Assembly (NCBI GenBank): GCA_021803325.1
Contig: JAJZLP010000033.1
Location: forward strand, 1-64,000
Reading direction: 5' to 3'
Length of the DNA stretch: 64,000 nt
From: Actinomycetes bacterium
Lineage (GTDB): Bacteria > Actinomycetota > Acidimicrobiia > Acidimicrobiales > UBA8190
Positions within the stretch are counted from its first letter, which is position 1. Each line of letters opens with the position of its first letter. Below are positions 8,708 to 17,391 of this stretch, in pieces. The notes beneath the pieces are model-generated. The model saw nothing but the letters and a program-made list of their open reading frames with translations, did no database searches and was not told where the DNA came from. A program made the translations under genes and the position numbers.

Positions 8708-9250
8708 ATGGAACGCTTGGCTGCTCTGCTGCGGGGGGTGAACGTCGGCGGCCGCCGGCGCCTGGCCATGGCGGACCTGGTGGCCGTGGTCGAGGGCCTG
8801 GGTCACCGCGACGTGGCCACCTACCTCCAGAGCGGGAACGTGGTCTTCACGCCCGGCTCCCGTGCCGCCCCGGGTTCCGTGGCCGCCCGGATCGAGCAGG
8901 CGCTGGCCGTCGAGCTGGACCTCGAGTCGACGGTGGTGGTGCGCTCGGCCTCCGAGCTGGCGTCCGTCCTCGCCGCCAACCCGTTCGCCGGTGCCGACCC
9001 GGCCACCCTGCACGTGACCTTCCTGGCCGCCGGAGTCGGGGCGGGCGGCGGCGAGGCCGGTGGCCCGGTCGACGTCGAGGCGAAGGGTGACCGAGGCACG
9101 GTCGTCGGGCCCCACGTGTACCTCCACTGCCCGACCGGCTACGGGCGGAGCCCACTCACCAACAGCTACTGGGAGCGCAGGCTGGGCGTGCCGGTGACCA
9201 CCCGCAACTGGCGGACCGTCGCCGCCCTCGCCGAACTGGCCGGCGGCTGA
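8708..9250 (+). CDS. DUF1697 family protein
   Basis: Encodes 180 aa. ATG 8708 is preferred over ATG 8693 because GGGGAGG (8695-8701) lies 6 nt before it. The N-terminus (ALLRGVNVGGRRRLAMADL, then VEGLGHRDVATYLQSGNVVF) is diagnostic of DUF1697, a widespread soluble family of unknown function. The length is that of the family. A typical C-terminal block (YGRSPLTNSYWERRLGVPVT, then TTRNWRTV) is present, so the gene looks intact. No functional partner is evident next to it. Confidence 0.85.
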   Translation: MERLAALLRGVNVGGRRRLAMADLVAVVEGLGHRDVATYLQSGNVVFTPGSRAAPGSVAARIEQALAVELDLESTVVVRSASELASVLAANPFAGADPATLHVTFLAAGVGAGGGEAGGPVDVEAKGDRGTVVGPHVYLHCPTGYGRSPLTNSYWERRLGVPVTTRNWRTVAALAELAGG

Positions 9251-9343
9251 GACGGGGCGCCCGGTGCCGACCCGGCCGCGCCGCATGTCCCGGCCGCTGA
9301 CGGCGGCCGCCCGCAGGGCGCTCCCCTGGCCGCCGGGCGGACC

Positions 9344-10217
9344 TCAGCCCAGGGTGGCGGCCCGGTCGATGACCGGTTGGAGGGCGTCGAAGCCGGCCCG
9401 CACCTCGTCCACCCCGAGGGGGAGGAGGAGCGCGGCCACGGCGTCGGCACCGGCGGCCGCATAGCGCTCCACGATCCCCTCGTCGAGGGGCTCGAAGTAC
9501 GGGCACACCGTCACGGTGATCTCCGAGCGTGCCCGGCCCCGCTCGGCCAGCAGCTCGTCGAGCCGGACGAGGGCGGCGGACAGCGCGTCGGGCGTGCGGT
9601 TGAAGGTGTGCCAGCCCTGGCCGGCCCGGGCCACCCGCGCCAGGGCGGCCTCACCCTCACCGCCGATGTGGATGGGCGGCGCCGGCTGCTGGATCGGCTT
9701 CGGGAACATCGAGCACGGCGGCAGGCGGTAGAACTCGCCCTCGAACGCCGACGTCGAGTCGCACCACAGGGTGCGGAGCACCTCAAGGTACTCGTCGGTG
9801 CGGCCCCCCCGGGCGCTCCCAGGGGACGCCCAGGGCGCCGAACTCCTCGCGCAGTCAGCCCACCCCGATGCCGGCGTCCACCCGGCCGCCCGACAGCCAG
9901 TCGAGGGTGGCGAGCTCCTTAGCCACGTAGACCGGGTTCCGCTGGGGCAGGAGGAGCATGGCCGTGCCCAGGCGCACCCGGTCGGTCATCCCGGCCAGGA
10001 ACGACAGGGTGGGGAGCGGGTCCAGCAGTCCTGTCTCCGGCGGGACGGGGATCTTCCCGTCGGGCGAGTACGGGTAGGGCGAGTCGCAACTGTCGAAGAG
10101 CACCACGTGCTCGCCGATCCAGATCCCCCCGATGCCCCGGTCCTCGGGCGCCACCGCCGCCAGCACCTCGGGCGTGGCGAACGGGTTGGCGGTCGGCATC
10201 CACACGTCCAGGCGCAT
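9344..10217 (-). pseudogene. broken luciferase-like (LLM) F420-dependent oxidoreductase
   Basis: Two adjacent minus-strand frames together make one LLM-class flavin/F420 oxidoreductase of about 290 aa. The N-terminal piece (10217 down to 9855: MRLDVWMPTANPFA, LDWLSGGRVDAGIGVG) ends at a TGA (plus-strand TCA 9855-9857) where the family usually has Trp after GIGVG. Reading on gives LREEFGALGVPWE. The frame then breaks at a run of seven C on the plus strand (9804-9810); one base fewer would restore ARTDEYLEVLRTLW and join the C-terminal piece (from 9781: LRTLWCDSTSAFEGEFYRLPP, PIHIGGEGEAAL, GWHTF). Two lesions within about 55 nt mean a decaying gene, or sequencing errors in a GC-rich run. Confidence 0.75.
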
Positions 10218-10266
10218 CGGCCCGCTCTCCCTGTACCCGCTGACTCCGGCGTCGGGGTCGAGCCCC

Positions 10267-11679
10267 TCAGGCCGGCGCCCCCGGGGCCACCAGCGGCCAC
10301 GGGCGCTCGCGCTCGGCGATCCGGGCCAGGTCGAGCAGGAGCTGCTCCTCGTGGTGGCGACCGATGACCTGCATCCCCACCGGCAGCCCGTCGACCGTGC
10401 CGACCGGGATCGACACTGCCGGGTTGCCGGTCAGGTTGGCCGGGATGGTGAGGGCCCCGTTGTTGCCGACGGCACGCTCGAACCCGTAGGTGGCGATCAG
10501 GTCGACGTCCCCCACCGTGGTGGGGAGCGGTCCGGCGGCGTCGAAGGCGACGTCGGGGTTGGTGGCGGCGAAGACGAAGTCGGCCTGGTCGAAGATGTCG
10601 GCCATCGCCTCGTTCACCTCGATGCGGAACATCTCGTTGTCGCCCGCCGAGCGCACGTTGTAGTTGTGGGTGGCGATGTTCATCCCCAGCTGGATCTCCG
10701 GGGTGAGGTCGTCGGTGCACTCCGGATAGCGGTCGCCCAGCTCGCCGGCCAGGCCGACCAGGTTCGACATGGCCCAGACGATCCCGCCCTGGGGCAGGTT
10801 GACCACCACGTCGACCCGCTTCAGGCCGGCGTCGGCGATGAGGGCCTCGGCCGCCTGGGTGACGAGGGTGGCCACCTCATCGCGGACGATGGCCGCGCCG
10901 AGGTCGACGGAGATGACCGCCCGCCTGCCGGCCAGGTCGAACGAGTCGAGACCCGCCTCCCACCCCTCGACGCGGGGCAGGCTGAGGGTGTCCCGGGGGT
11001 CGAAGCCGTTGCACACGTCGAACCACCGGGCCGTGTCGCGCACCGACCGGGCCACGCAGCCGAGCACCACGGTGAGGGGCGGCTGGAGTGCCCCGGGTCC
11101 CTTCGGGATCCGGCCGAAGGTGGACTTCAGGCCGAACATCCCGGTGAAGCCGGCCGGGATCCGGATGGAGCCGCCCCCGTCGCCACCGGTGGCGATGGGA
11201 ACCAGGCCGCCGGCCACCGCGGCGGCCGAGCCGCCGGACGAGCCGCCCGGGGTGCGCTCCGGGTTCCACGGGTTGCGGGTGGTGCCGTGGATCTTCGAGT
11301 TGGTGCAGTTGACCCCGCCGAACTCCGACGCGGTGGTCTGGCCCACCAGGACGGCGCCCGCTCCCCGGAGGCGGCTGACCATGGTCGAGTCGTGGTCGGA
11401 CACCCGCTCCGCGAAGACGAGGGACGCCTCGGTGTACGGCCAGCCCTCCACCGGGTCGAGCTCCTTCACCGCGAGCGGGAGGCCGCCGAAGGGCAGCGAC
11501 GTGTCCGCCGCCGCCGCCGTGGCCCTGGCCGCGTCGGCATCGACGTGCGAGAAGGCGTTGAGCCCGGACGCGGCGATGGCCGCCAGGGACTGGTCCACCG
11601 CCTCGGTGGGCGTGATGGTGCCGGCGCGCATGGCGTCGACGAGCGAACAGGCGTCCCCCTGCCAGGGATCGGTGGTCAT
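10267..11679 (-). CDS. amidase signature family enzyme
   Basis: Encodes 470 aa. The ATG at 11679 follows GGGGAGG with a 3-nt gap; the frame extends 11 codons further without a better site. The Ser-cisSer-Lys triad of amidase signature enzymes is visible: Lys72 in PLAVKEL, cis-Ser147 in GGSSGGS, and nucleophile Ser171 in GGDGGGSIRIPAG; spacing matches GatA. These enzymes hydrolyse C-N amide bonds. It is not obviously GatA itself because no gatB or gatC is near. No signal peptide is seen, so it is probably cytoplasmic. The substrate is unknown. Confidence 0.9.
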   Translation of the reverse strand: MTTDPWQGDACSLVDAMRAGTITPTEAVDQSLAAIAASGLNAFSHVDADAARATAAAADTSLPFGGLPLAVKELDPVEGWPYTEASLVFAERVSDHDSTMVSRLRGAGAVLVGQTTASEFGGVNCTNSKIHGTTRNPWNPERTPGGSSGGSAAAVAGGLVPIATGGDGGGSIRIPAGFTGMFGLKSTFGRIPKGPGALQPPLTVVLGCVARSVRDTARWFDVCNGFDPRDTLSLPRVEGWEAGLDSFDLAGRRAVISVDLGAAIVRDEVATLVTQAAEALIADAGLKRVDVVVNLPQGGIVWAMSNLVGLAGELGDRYPECTDDLTPEIQLGMNIATHNYNVRSAGDNEMFRIEVNEAMADIFDQADFVFAATNPDVAFDAAGPLPTTVGDVDLIATYGFERAVGNNGALTIPANLTGNPAVSIPVGTVDGLPVGMQVIGRHHEEQLLLDLARIAERERPWPLVAPGAPA

Positions 11680-11764
11680 CGTCCTCCCCTTCCCGTCCCG
11701 GATGGTGAGCACCGCCGGGCGTACCGGCGAAACGCTAGCCCGGCCTTCGGTAGTGTCGTCGGCT

Positions 11765-12445
11765 GTGGCCCCATCCCCGGTGACCGGTCGACCCGAGCCC
11801 GTGCCCGGAGCGTCGGATCCCCCCGAGCGCGCCGGCCTCTACGACGTCATCCACCGACGGCGTGACGTCCGGGCCCAGTTCACGGGCGAGCCCATCGACC
11901 CCGACGTGCTCGACCGGGTGCTCGGTGCCGCCCATGCCGCACCCAGCGTGGGACTCACCCAGCCCTGGGACTTCATCCTGGTGGAGGACGGGGCCGTCCG
12001 CCGCCGGTTCTGGGAGCACGTCCAGCACGAGCGGACCGTCTTCGCCGACCGGCTGGAGGGCGAGCAGGCCGAGCGGTTCGCCGGGATCAAGATCGACGGG
12101 ATCCTCGAGGCGACGCTGTCCGTCGTCGTCACCTACGACTCGGCCCGGGGTGCGCCCGCCGTCCTCGGCCGGCACGCCATCGCCGAGGCGGGTGTCTACT
12201 CGACGTGCCTGGCCATCGAGAACATGTGGTTGGCCTGCACGGCCGAAGGGCTGGGCATGGGGTGGGTCTCCTTCTACCGGGAGCCGTTCCTGCGTGAGCT
12301 GCTCGGCATCCCCGAGGGCGTGCTCCCCGTGGCCTGGCTGTGCGTGGGGCCGGTGAGCCACCTCGAGGAGGTCCCCGATCTGGAGCGGGCCGGCTGGCGG
12401 AGCCGCCTGCCGCTCGAGGCCGTCCTCCACCGCGACCGCTGGTGA
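11765..12445 (+). CDS. bluB: 5,6-dimethylbenzimidazole synthase (BluB-type nitroreductase fold)
   Basis: Encodes 226 aa if translated from GTG 11765; in-frame GTGs at 11780 and 11798 are alternatives, and no ATG occurs before the conserved core. TAGTGT at 11751-11756 is a likely -10 box, 8 nt upstream. The core (RRRDVRAQFTGEPI, AAHAAPSVGLTQPWDFILV, EAGVYSTCLAIENMWLACTA, GMGWVSFYRE) matches BluB. BluB uses O2 to break down reduced FMN into 5,6-dimethylbenzimidazole, the lower ligand of vitamin B12. A related flavin nitroreductase cannot be wholly excluded. No other cobalamin gene is in the window. Confidence 0.85.
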   Translation: MAPSPVTGRPEPVPGASDPPERAGLYDVIHRRRDVRAQFTGEPIDPDVLDRVLGAAHAAPSVGLTQPWDFILVEDGAVRRRFWEHVQHERTVFADRLEGEQAERFAGIKIDGILEATLSVVVTYDSARGAPAVLGRHAIAEAGVYSTCLAIENMWLACTAEGLGMGWVSFYREPFLRELLGIPEGVLPVAWLCVGPVSHLEEVPDLERAGWRSRLPLEAVLHRDRW

Positions 12446-12541
12446 GCCCGCGTCACGGCGCTGGCAGCGGGGTACGGGCCCGGGGAGGGCGGCACCCGGT
12501 GCGCCCCCGCTGGCGAGCAGCTGGCGCGTAGCGTGTGCGCC

Positions 12542-13399
12542 ATGACCAAGCCAACCGGCACCCAGGCCACCGGCACCCAGGCCACCGGCAGCGACGACGG
12601 GGCGGCCGGGGCCGAGACGCACCCCCGGCCCTTCACCCTCGCCGTCGACATCGGCGGCACCGGGCTGAAGGCGTCGGTGCTCGACGCCACCGGCTCGATG
12701 GTGGCCGACCGGGTCAAGGTCGCCACCACCTACCCCATGCCGCCCGACGGCCTGGTGTCGAAGCTGTGTGCGCTCGTCGCGCCTCTGCCGGACGCCGAGC
12801 GGGCGTCGGTGGGGTTCCCCGGCATGGTGCGCACCGGCCACGTCCTGTCCGCTCCCCACTTCGTCACCGTCGGCGGCCCCGGCACGGACGTCGACAGCGA
12901 CCTGGAGCGGGCCTGGTCCCGCTTCGACCTCGCCACCGCGCTGACCGACGCCTTCGGGATCCCGACCCGGGTGGCCAACGACGCCGACATCCAGGGCGCC
13001 GCCGCCGTCTCCGGCCACGGCCTCGAACTGGTGGTGACGCTCGGCACCGGCTTCGGGTCCAGCCTCTTCTACGAGGGCCAGCTCCTGCCCCACCTGGAGA
13101 TCGCCCACCAGCCGTTCCGCAAGGGCCAGACCTACGACGACCAGGTCGGCGAGGCGGCTCGCAAGGAGGTGGGGGACGAGCGGTGGGCCAAGCGGGTGTC
13201 GAAGGCGCTGGCCAACATGCGCGAGCTGTGCTTCTTCGACCGCTGCTACGTGGGCGGGGGCAACGCCCGGCGCCTCAAGCGGGACGACCTGCCGGAAGAC
13301 GTGACGGTCATCGACAACACGGCGGGGATCCTCGGCGGGATCAAGCTGTGGGAAGGCGCCCACGTCGGCGTGACCGAACCGGAAGCCGCCGGGAGCTGA
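12542..13399 (+). CDS. ppgK: ROK-family polyphosphate glucokinase
   Basis: Encodes 285 aa from ATG 12542, with TAGCGT (12529-12534) 7 nt before it and no ribosome binding site (leaderless type). DIGGTGLK at residues 36-43 is the ROK phosphate-binding motif, NDADIQGAAA supplies the catalytic Asp region, and LGTGFGSSLF is the second phosphate loop. Length and the HLEIAHQPFRKGQTYDDQVG block match actinobacterial polyphosphate glucokinase, which phosphorylates glucose from polyphosphate or ATP. The first 20 residues hold a short repeat (GTQAT twice) encoded by a 15-bp DNA repeat. The convergent neighbour encodes a CHAD protein, a domain known to bind polyphosphate. Confidence 0.85.
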   Translation: MTKPTGTQATGTQATGSDDGAAGAETHPRPFTLAVDIGGTGLKASVLDATGSMVADRVKVATTYPMPPDGLVSKLCALVAPLPDAERASVGFPGMVRTGHVLSAPHFVTVGGPGTDVDSDLERAWSRFDLATALTDAFGIPTRVANDADIQGAAAVSGHGLELVVTLGTGFGSSLFYEGQLLPHLEIAHQPFRKGQTYDDQVGEAARKEVGDERWAKRVSKALANMRELCFFDRCYVGGGNARRLKRDDLPEDVTVIDNTAGILGGIKLWEGAHVGVTEPEAAGS

Positions 13400-13504
13400 A
13401 GCGGCGGTCGTCCGGGCCGTCCGGGGGTCAGCGGGCCGGCCCGGGAGCCGGCCTGGCTGTCAGCGGGTCCGGCCGGAGGACCTGCTGGGCCGTCAGCCTG
13501 GCCG

Positions 13505-14440
13505 TCAGCGGGACCACGCCCGCCAGCGACGCTCGATCTCCTTCAGGTCGCGCTGCCACCCACGTTTCGCCACCGCTCCCGCCGCCTGCTGCACCACGGA
13601 GAGGCGCATGGTGACGGCGCCGAGGTCGGGCTCCGTCCGGGCCAGCGACGCCAGCCACGCCAGCGAGACCACCGAGTCGTGGTGCTCGCCCAGGCGGGTC
13701 TGGAGCGCCTCTGCCGCCCGGGCCAGCTTGCGGGCCGAGGCACCGTCCACCCGGGCAACCGTCTCGGCGCCGTAGCGGAGGGCCTTGGCCCGGATGCGGA
13801 GCTTGTGGAGGTTCGTGTCGGTGGGGTCCGCCCTCGCCGTCCGACCGGCTCCCCGCAGGTCGTGCCAGCTCCGCTGGAGGAGGCGGGGGAGGACGGCGGC
13901 TGCGGGACCGGCGGCCGCCGGCGTGAAGGGGAGGTGGGTGGTGACCGCCTCGACCTCGGACACCAACCGGCCGTGGCGCTCGGAGTCCCGGGCGGACGCG
14001 GCCGACGCCGCCGCGGCGGCCACGTCGGCGTCCAGCCGGTCGAGGACGGGGGCGAGCGCGTCGGCGTCGACCACCAGAGGCCCACGGGTGGCCAGATCGT
14101 GGCGCAGGACCTGGAGGTCCCGCTCGGCGCCGAGGACACCGATCCACCAGGCCAGGTCGGCCCGGAACGCGGTGTTCCACGACGGGTCGAACAGGTTCCG
14201 GAAGGTGCGCAGGTTCGAGCGCATGCGGCGCATGGCCACCCGGCTCTGGTGGACCTGACCCTCGGTCGGGGGGAGGAGCCATCCCGTTCCCGAGTCCGCC
14301 GCCCGCTCGGGGACGTCGTTGTCGAGGAACTGGGAGGCGGCGTCCTCCAGCACCCGGCGGAGGACGGCGGCGGCGCTCGGTGGGCGCGACCCGTCGTCAT
14401 CGGTGCGCCGGTCGTCGCCAAGCGTCCCCGCGTCGTCCAC
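13505..14440 (-). CDS. CHAD domain protein (polyphosphate-binding fold)
   Basis: Encodes 311 aa from GTG 14440, with AGGAGG 7 nt upstream. The protein is helical and rich in Arg and His, with VHQSRVAMRRMRSNLRTFR at about residues 61-79 and NLHKLRIRAKALRYGAE further on: the two halves of a CHAD helical bundle. CHAD domains are known to bind inorganic polyphosphate. No CYTH triphosphatase domain is attached, so this is a stand-alone CHAD protein. It converges with polyphosphate glucokinase, which suggests a link to polyphosphate metabolism or granules (inference). Confidence 0.85.
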   Translation of the reverse strand: MDDAGTLGDDRRTDDDGSRPPSAAAVLRRVLEDAASQFLDNDVPERAADSGTGWLLPPTEGQVHQSRVAMRRMRSNLRTFRNLFDPSWNTAFRADLAWWIGVLGAERDLQVLRHDLATRGPLVVDADALAPVLDRLDADVAAAAASAASARDSERHGRLVSEVEAVTTHLPFTPAAAGPAAAVLPRLLQRSWHDLRGAGRTARADPTDTNLHKLRIRAKALRYGAETVARVDGASARKLARAAEALQTRLGEHHDSVVSLAWLASLARTEPDLGAVTMRLSVVQQAAGAVAKRGWQRDLKEIERRWRAWSR

Positions 14441-14492
14441 GGTGCGACCTCCTGGTCGGAGCCTACCGGTCGCCGTCCCCTACGCTCGGGGC

Positions 14493-15437
14493 GTGCATGC
14501 CGTGACCATCGACGACGGGGCGCTCGTCTGGGCTGAGCGACCCGATCCACGACCGGGGCCGGGCCAGGTCCTGGTCGCCGTGCGCGCCGCCGGCGTGAAC
14601 GGTGCCGACCTCCTCCAGCGCCGCGGCTTCTACCCGGCGCCCCCCGGCTCCCCGCCCGACATCCCCGGCCTGGAGCTGGCCGGCGAGGTCGTGGCTGTCG
14701 GACCCGGTGCCGAACGCTTCGCTCCGGGCGACCGGGTCATGACCATCGTGGGCGGCGGCGGCCAGGCCGAGCTGGCCGTGGTGGACGAGACCGTGGCCAT
14801 GCCCGTTCCCGCCGGGATGGGCTGGGCGGAGGCGGGCGGGTTCTCCGAGGTGTTCTGCACCGCCCACGACGCGCTGGTCACCCAGGCCGGGCTGCAGGCG
14901 GGCGAACGGGTGCTGGTTACGGGTGCCGCCGGCGGGGTGGGGACAGCCGGGGTCCAGCTGGCCGCGGCCATGGGGGCCGAGGTGGTGGCGTCCGTGCGGC
15001 GCCCCGAGCTGCACGGCGCCCTGTCCGAGCTGGGCGCGGCCACCGTGGTCGAGCCGGACGGCGTGGCCGGTGCCGGCCCCTACGACGTCGTCCTGGAGCT
15101 GGTGGGCGCGGCGTCGTTGCCCGCTGCCCTCGGAGCCCTGGCCGACGGGGCCCGGGTGGTGGTCATCGGCGTGGGCGGCGGCGCCCGCGTCGAGCTGGAC
15201 CTCCTCGCCCTGATGGGCAGGCGGGCCCGCATCGGCGGCTCCACCCTGCGGGCCCGGTCGACGGAGGACAAGGCGGCGGTCACGGCGGCCGTGGTCCAGG
15301 ACGTGGTGCCGTTGCTCGCCGAGGGCCGCATCCGGGTGCCGGTGGCGGCCACGTTCCCCATGGCCGAGGCGACGGCCGCCTACGAGCGGTTCGCCGCCGG
15401 CGGCAAGGTGGGGAAGATCGTCCTCACCAACGGCTGA
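14493..15437 (+). CDS. zinc-free MDR-family NAD(P)H:quinone oxidoreductase-like protein
   Basis: Encodes 314 aa from GTG 14493, which lies 6 nt after TACGCT (14481-14486). Features: AGVNGADLLQRRGFYPAPPG near residue 32, GLELAGEVVAVGPG, the Rossmann loop GAAGGVGTAGVQLAA near residue 148, and a C-terminal FAAGGKVGKIVL. The catalytic zinc ligands of alcohol dehydrogenases are absent, placing it in the quinone-oxidoreductase (PIG3-like) branch. It would reduce quinones or enones with NAD(P)H in the cytoplasm. It is divergent from the CHAD gene, 52 nt apart. Confidence 0.9.
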   Translation: MHAVTIDDGALVWAERPDPRPGPGQVLVAVRAAGVNGADLLQRRGFYPAPPGSPPDIPGLELAGEVVAVGPGAERFAPGDRVMTIVGGGGQAELAVVDETVAMPVPAGMGWAEAGGFSEVFCTAHDALVTQAGLQAGERVLVTGAAGGVGTAGVQLAAAMGAEVVASVRRPELHGALSELGAATVVEPDGVAGAGPYDVVLELVGAASLPAALGALADGARVVVIGVGGGARVELDLLALMGRRARIGGSTLRARSTEDKAAVTAAVVQDVVPLLAEGRIRVPVAATFPMAEATAAYERFAAGGKVGKIVLTNG

Positions 15438-15466
15438 CCGGCCGCCGGCCCGGTGTCAGCGGCCGT

Positions 15467-15533
15467 GGGGGCCGGCAGTAGGGGCCGGCAGTAGGGGCCG
15501 GCAGTGGGGGCCGGCAGTGGGGGCCGGCAGTGG
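15467..15533. repeat. 13-bp tandem repeat
   Basis: About five copies of a 13-bp unit GGGGCCGGCAGT followed by A or G lie between two convergent genes. The last three copies are identical. Nothing indicates a function; slippage-prone GC repeat. Confidence 0.85.
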
Positions 15534-15545
15534 GGGCGGCCGCCC

Positions 15546-16754
15546 TCAGCGGCTGACGATGACCGAGGAGCCGTGGCCGAACAGGCCCTGGTTGGCGGTG
15601 ATGCCGACCGTCGCCCCCTCGACCTGCCGGCCCGCGGCCCGGCCCTGGAGCTGCCAGACCACTTCGCACACCTGGGCGATGGCCTGGGCGGGGATGGCCT
15701 CGCCGAAGCAGGCCAGCCCGCCCGACGGGTTGACGGGGATGCGCCCGCCGATGGTGGTGTCGCCGTCGCGGATCAGGCGCTCGGCCTCGCCCTCCTTGCA
15801 CAGCTGGAGGTCCTCGTACCAGTCGAGCTCGAGGGCGGTGGACAGGTCGTAGACCTCGGCCAGGCCGAGGTCATCGGGCCCGATGCCCGCCTCGTCGTAG
15901 GCGGCGGCGATCACCGCCGGCTTGAACCCGCCTGACGCGCCGGGGGGAGCGGTCACCCCCGAGTCGGTCGAGATGTCGGGCATGTCGATCCGGGTCTGGG
16001 GGAAGGTGGGCGTCACCGTCGAGACGGCGTCGATGGTCACCATCGGCCCGGTCACTCCGTGGCGGCGGGCGAACTCGGTGCTGGTCAGCACCAGCGCGGC
16101 GCCTCCGTCAGAGGTGGCGCAGATCTCGAGCAGGTGGAGGGGATCGGCGACCACCGGCGAGGCCAGGATGTCGTCCACGGTGACCTCGGCCCGGTAGCGG
16201 GCGTTGGGGTTGGACAGGCCGTGGCGGGCGTTCTTCACCTTGACGGCGGCGAAGTCCTGGGGCGTGGCCCCGTAGAGGTCCATCCGTCGCCGGGCGAACA
16301 GGCCGAAGTAGGTGGGGTTGGTGGCGCCGATCAGGTGGAAGCGGAGCCAGTCGGGGTCGCTCTTGCGCTCGCCGCCGACGGGGGCGAAGAACCCCTTGGG
16401 GGTGGTGTCGGCCCCGACGACGAGGGCCACGTCGCAGAAGCCGGCCAGGATCTGGGCCCGGGCGCTGTTGATGGCCTGGGCGCCCGACGCACAGGCCGCG
16501 TAGGACGACGAGATGCGGGCGCCGTTCCACCCGAGGGCCTGGGCGAAAGTGGCGCCGGCCACGAACCCCGGGTAGCCGTTGCGGATGGTGTCGGCCCCGG
16601 CGACGAACTGGACGTCCCGCCACTCGATGCCGGCGTCACGGAGTGCCTCGGTGGCGGCCGCCACCCCGTACTCGACGAAGTTGCGGCCCCACTTCCCCCA
16701 CGGGTGCATGCCGGCACCGAGGACGGCCACGCTGCGGCTGGTGTCACGCGCCAT
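15546..16754 (-). CDS. thiolase-fold lipid-transfer protein (Ltp2-like)
   Basis: Encodes 402 aa. ATG 16754 is chosen because MARDTSRSVAVLGAG opens the thiolase fold; the frame extends upstream inside the DUF35 gene. The nucleophile-position Cys is Cys88 (SSYAACASGAQA). The second half reads NPSGGLACFGEAIPA where true thiolases have a catalytic His, and NQGLFGHGSS where they have the CxG Cys. This variant is typical of non-thiolytic lipid-transfer/SCP-x-like proteins; steroid side-chain aldolases (Ltp2) have this architecture and need a DUF35 partner. The start overlaps the DUF35 gene by 11 nt, so the two are co-translated. Confidence 0.85.
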   Translation of the reverse strand: MARDTSRSVAVLGAGMHPWGKWGRNFVEYGVAAATEALRDAGIEWRDVQFVAGADTIRNGYPGFVAGATFAQALGWNGARISSSYAACASGAQAINSARAQILAGFCDVALVVGADTTPKGFFAPVGGERKSDPDWLRFHLIGATNPTYFGLFARRRMDLYGATPQDFAAVKVKNARHGLSNPNARYRAEVTVDDILASPVVADPLHLLEICATSDGGAALVLTSTEFARRHGVTGPMVTIDAVSTVTPTFPQTRIDMPDISTDSGVTAPPGASGGFKPAVIAAAYDEAGIGPDDLGLAEVYDLSTALELDWYEDLQLCKEGEAERLIRDGDTTIGGRIPVNPSGGLACFGEAIPAQAIAQVCEVVWQLQGRAAGRQVEGATVGITANQGLFGHGSSVIVSR

Positions 16755-17262
16755 GGTCGCCACCTCCCGGGGTGCTGCCGGTCGTGCTGCCGGTCGTGCT
16801 GGCTGGGGTGCCGCCGGCCGGCTTCCACTTCCACACCACGACGTCCTCGCCGCGCTCGGGGTCGGCGTAGAGGGTGTCGACGACCAGCTCGACCGGCATG
16901 CCGACACGGAGCCCGTCCGTCCCCACCCCGGCGACCATCTGGCCGAGGATCACCATCTGCTCGGCGGCCAACTCGACGGCGGCGATGGCGAAGGGCACGT
17001 AGGGGTAGGGGTCGGGGGCGACGAACGGCGCCGGCGGTTGGTAGCGGGCGTCGGTGTACGACCAGATGGTCCCGTGCCGGCTGAGCGGGGTCGGGGTGTG
17101 CTCGGTGCTGGTGCACGCCGGATTGCGGCAGAAGCCTTCCTGGGCGGGGAAGGCGTACGTGCCGCACCCCGTGCAGCGGCTGCCCAGCAGGGCTGGCTCG
17201 CCGTCGAGGGTGAACCACCCGTCGACGGCCGGCCTCCGGGCACGCCCGGTATCGGTGGTCAT
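16744..17262 (-). CDS. DUF35 OB-fold zinc-ribbon protein, partner of the lipid-transfer protein
   Basis: Encodes 172 aa. A rubredoxin-like zinc ribbon is formed by Cys30, Cys33, Cys45 and Cys50; an OB-fold follows (SYTDARYQPPAPF, PYPYVPFAIAAVELA, GMPVELVVDTLY). DUF35 proteins act as acyl-CoA-binding or accessory subunits of thiolase-like enzymes. The C-terminus is low-complexity (a Thr-Thr-Gly-Ser repeat) and runs into the thiolase start. TAGCAT (plus 17270-17275) lies 7 nt before the ATG, giving a leaderless promoter for the pair. CGTCAG just upstream of it resembles a half of the palindrome at 26741-26763. Confidence 0.85.
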   Translation of the reverse strand: MTTDTGRARRPAVDGWFTLDGEPALLGSRCTGCGTYAFPAQEGFCRNPACTSTEHTPTPLSRHGTIWSYTDARYQPPAPFVAPDPYPYVPFAIAAVELAAEQMVILGQMVAGVGTDGLRVGMPVELVVDTLYADPERGEDVVVWKWKPAGGTPASTTGSTTGSTPGGGDHGA

Positions 17263-17391
17263 GGGCGAAATGCTAACGCACCGTCAGAAACGGGTGCCGG
17301 GGCGCCGGCGCCGGTAGCCGGCACGGGCAGTTCCCGGACCCGTCTCCGGCGGGTCCCGCCCTGTCCCGGGTGCGTGCCCCCGCCCAGCTCC

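Noticed and set aside
10132-11865. 577-codon plus-strand frame
   Set aside because: Antisense to the amidase with a complete Ser-cisSer-Lys triad.
11735-13363. 542-codon minus-strand frame
   Set aside because: Antisense to bluB and ppgK, both with clear family motifs.
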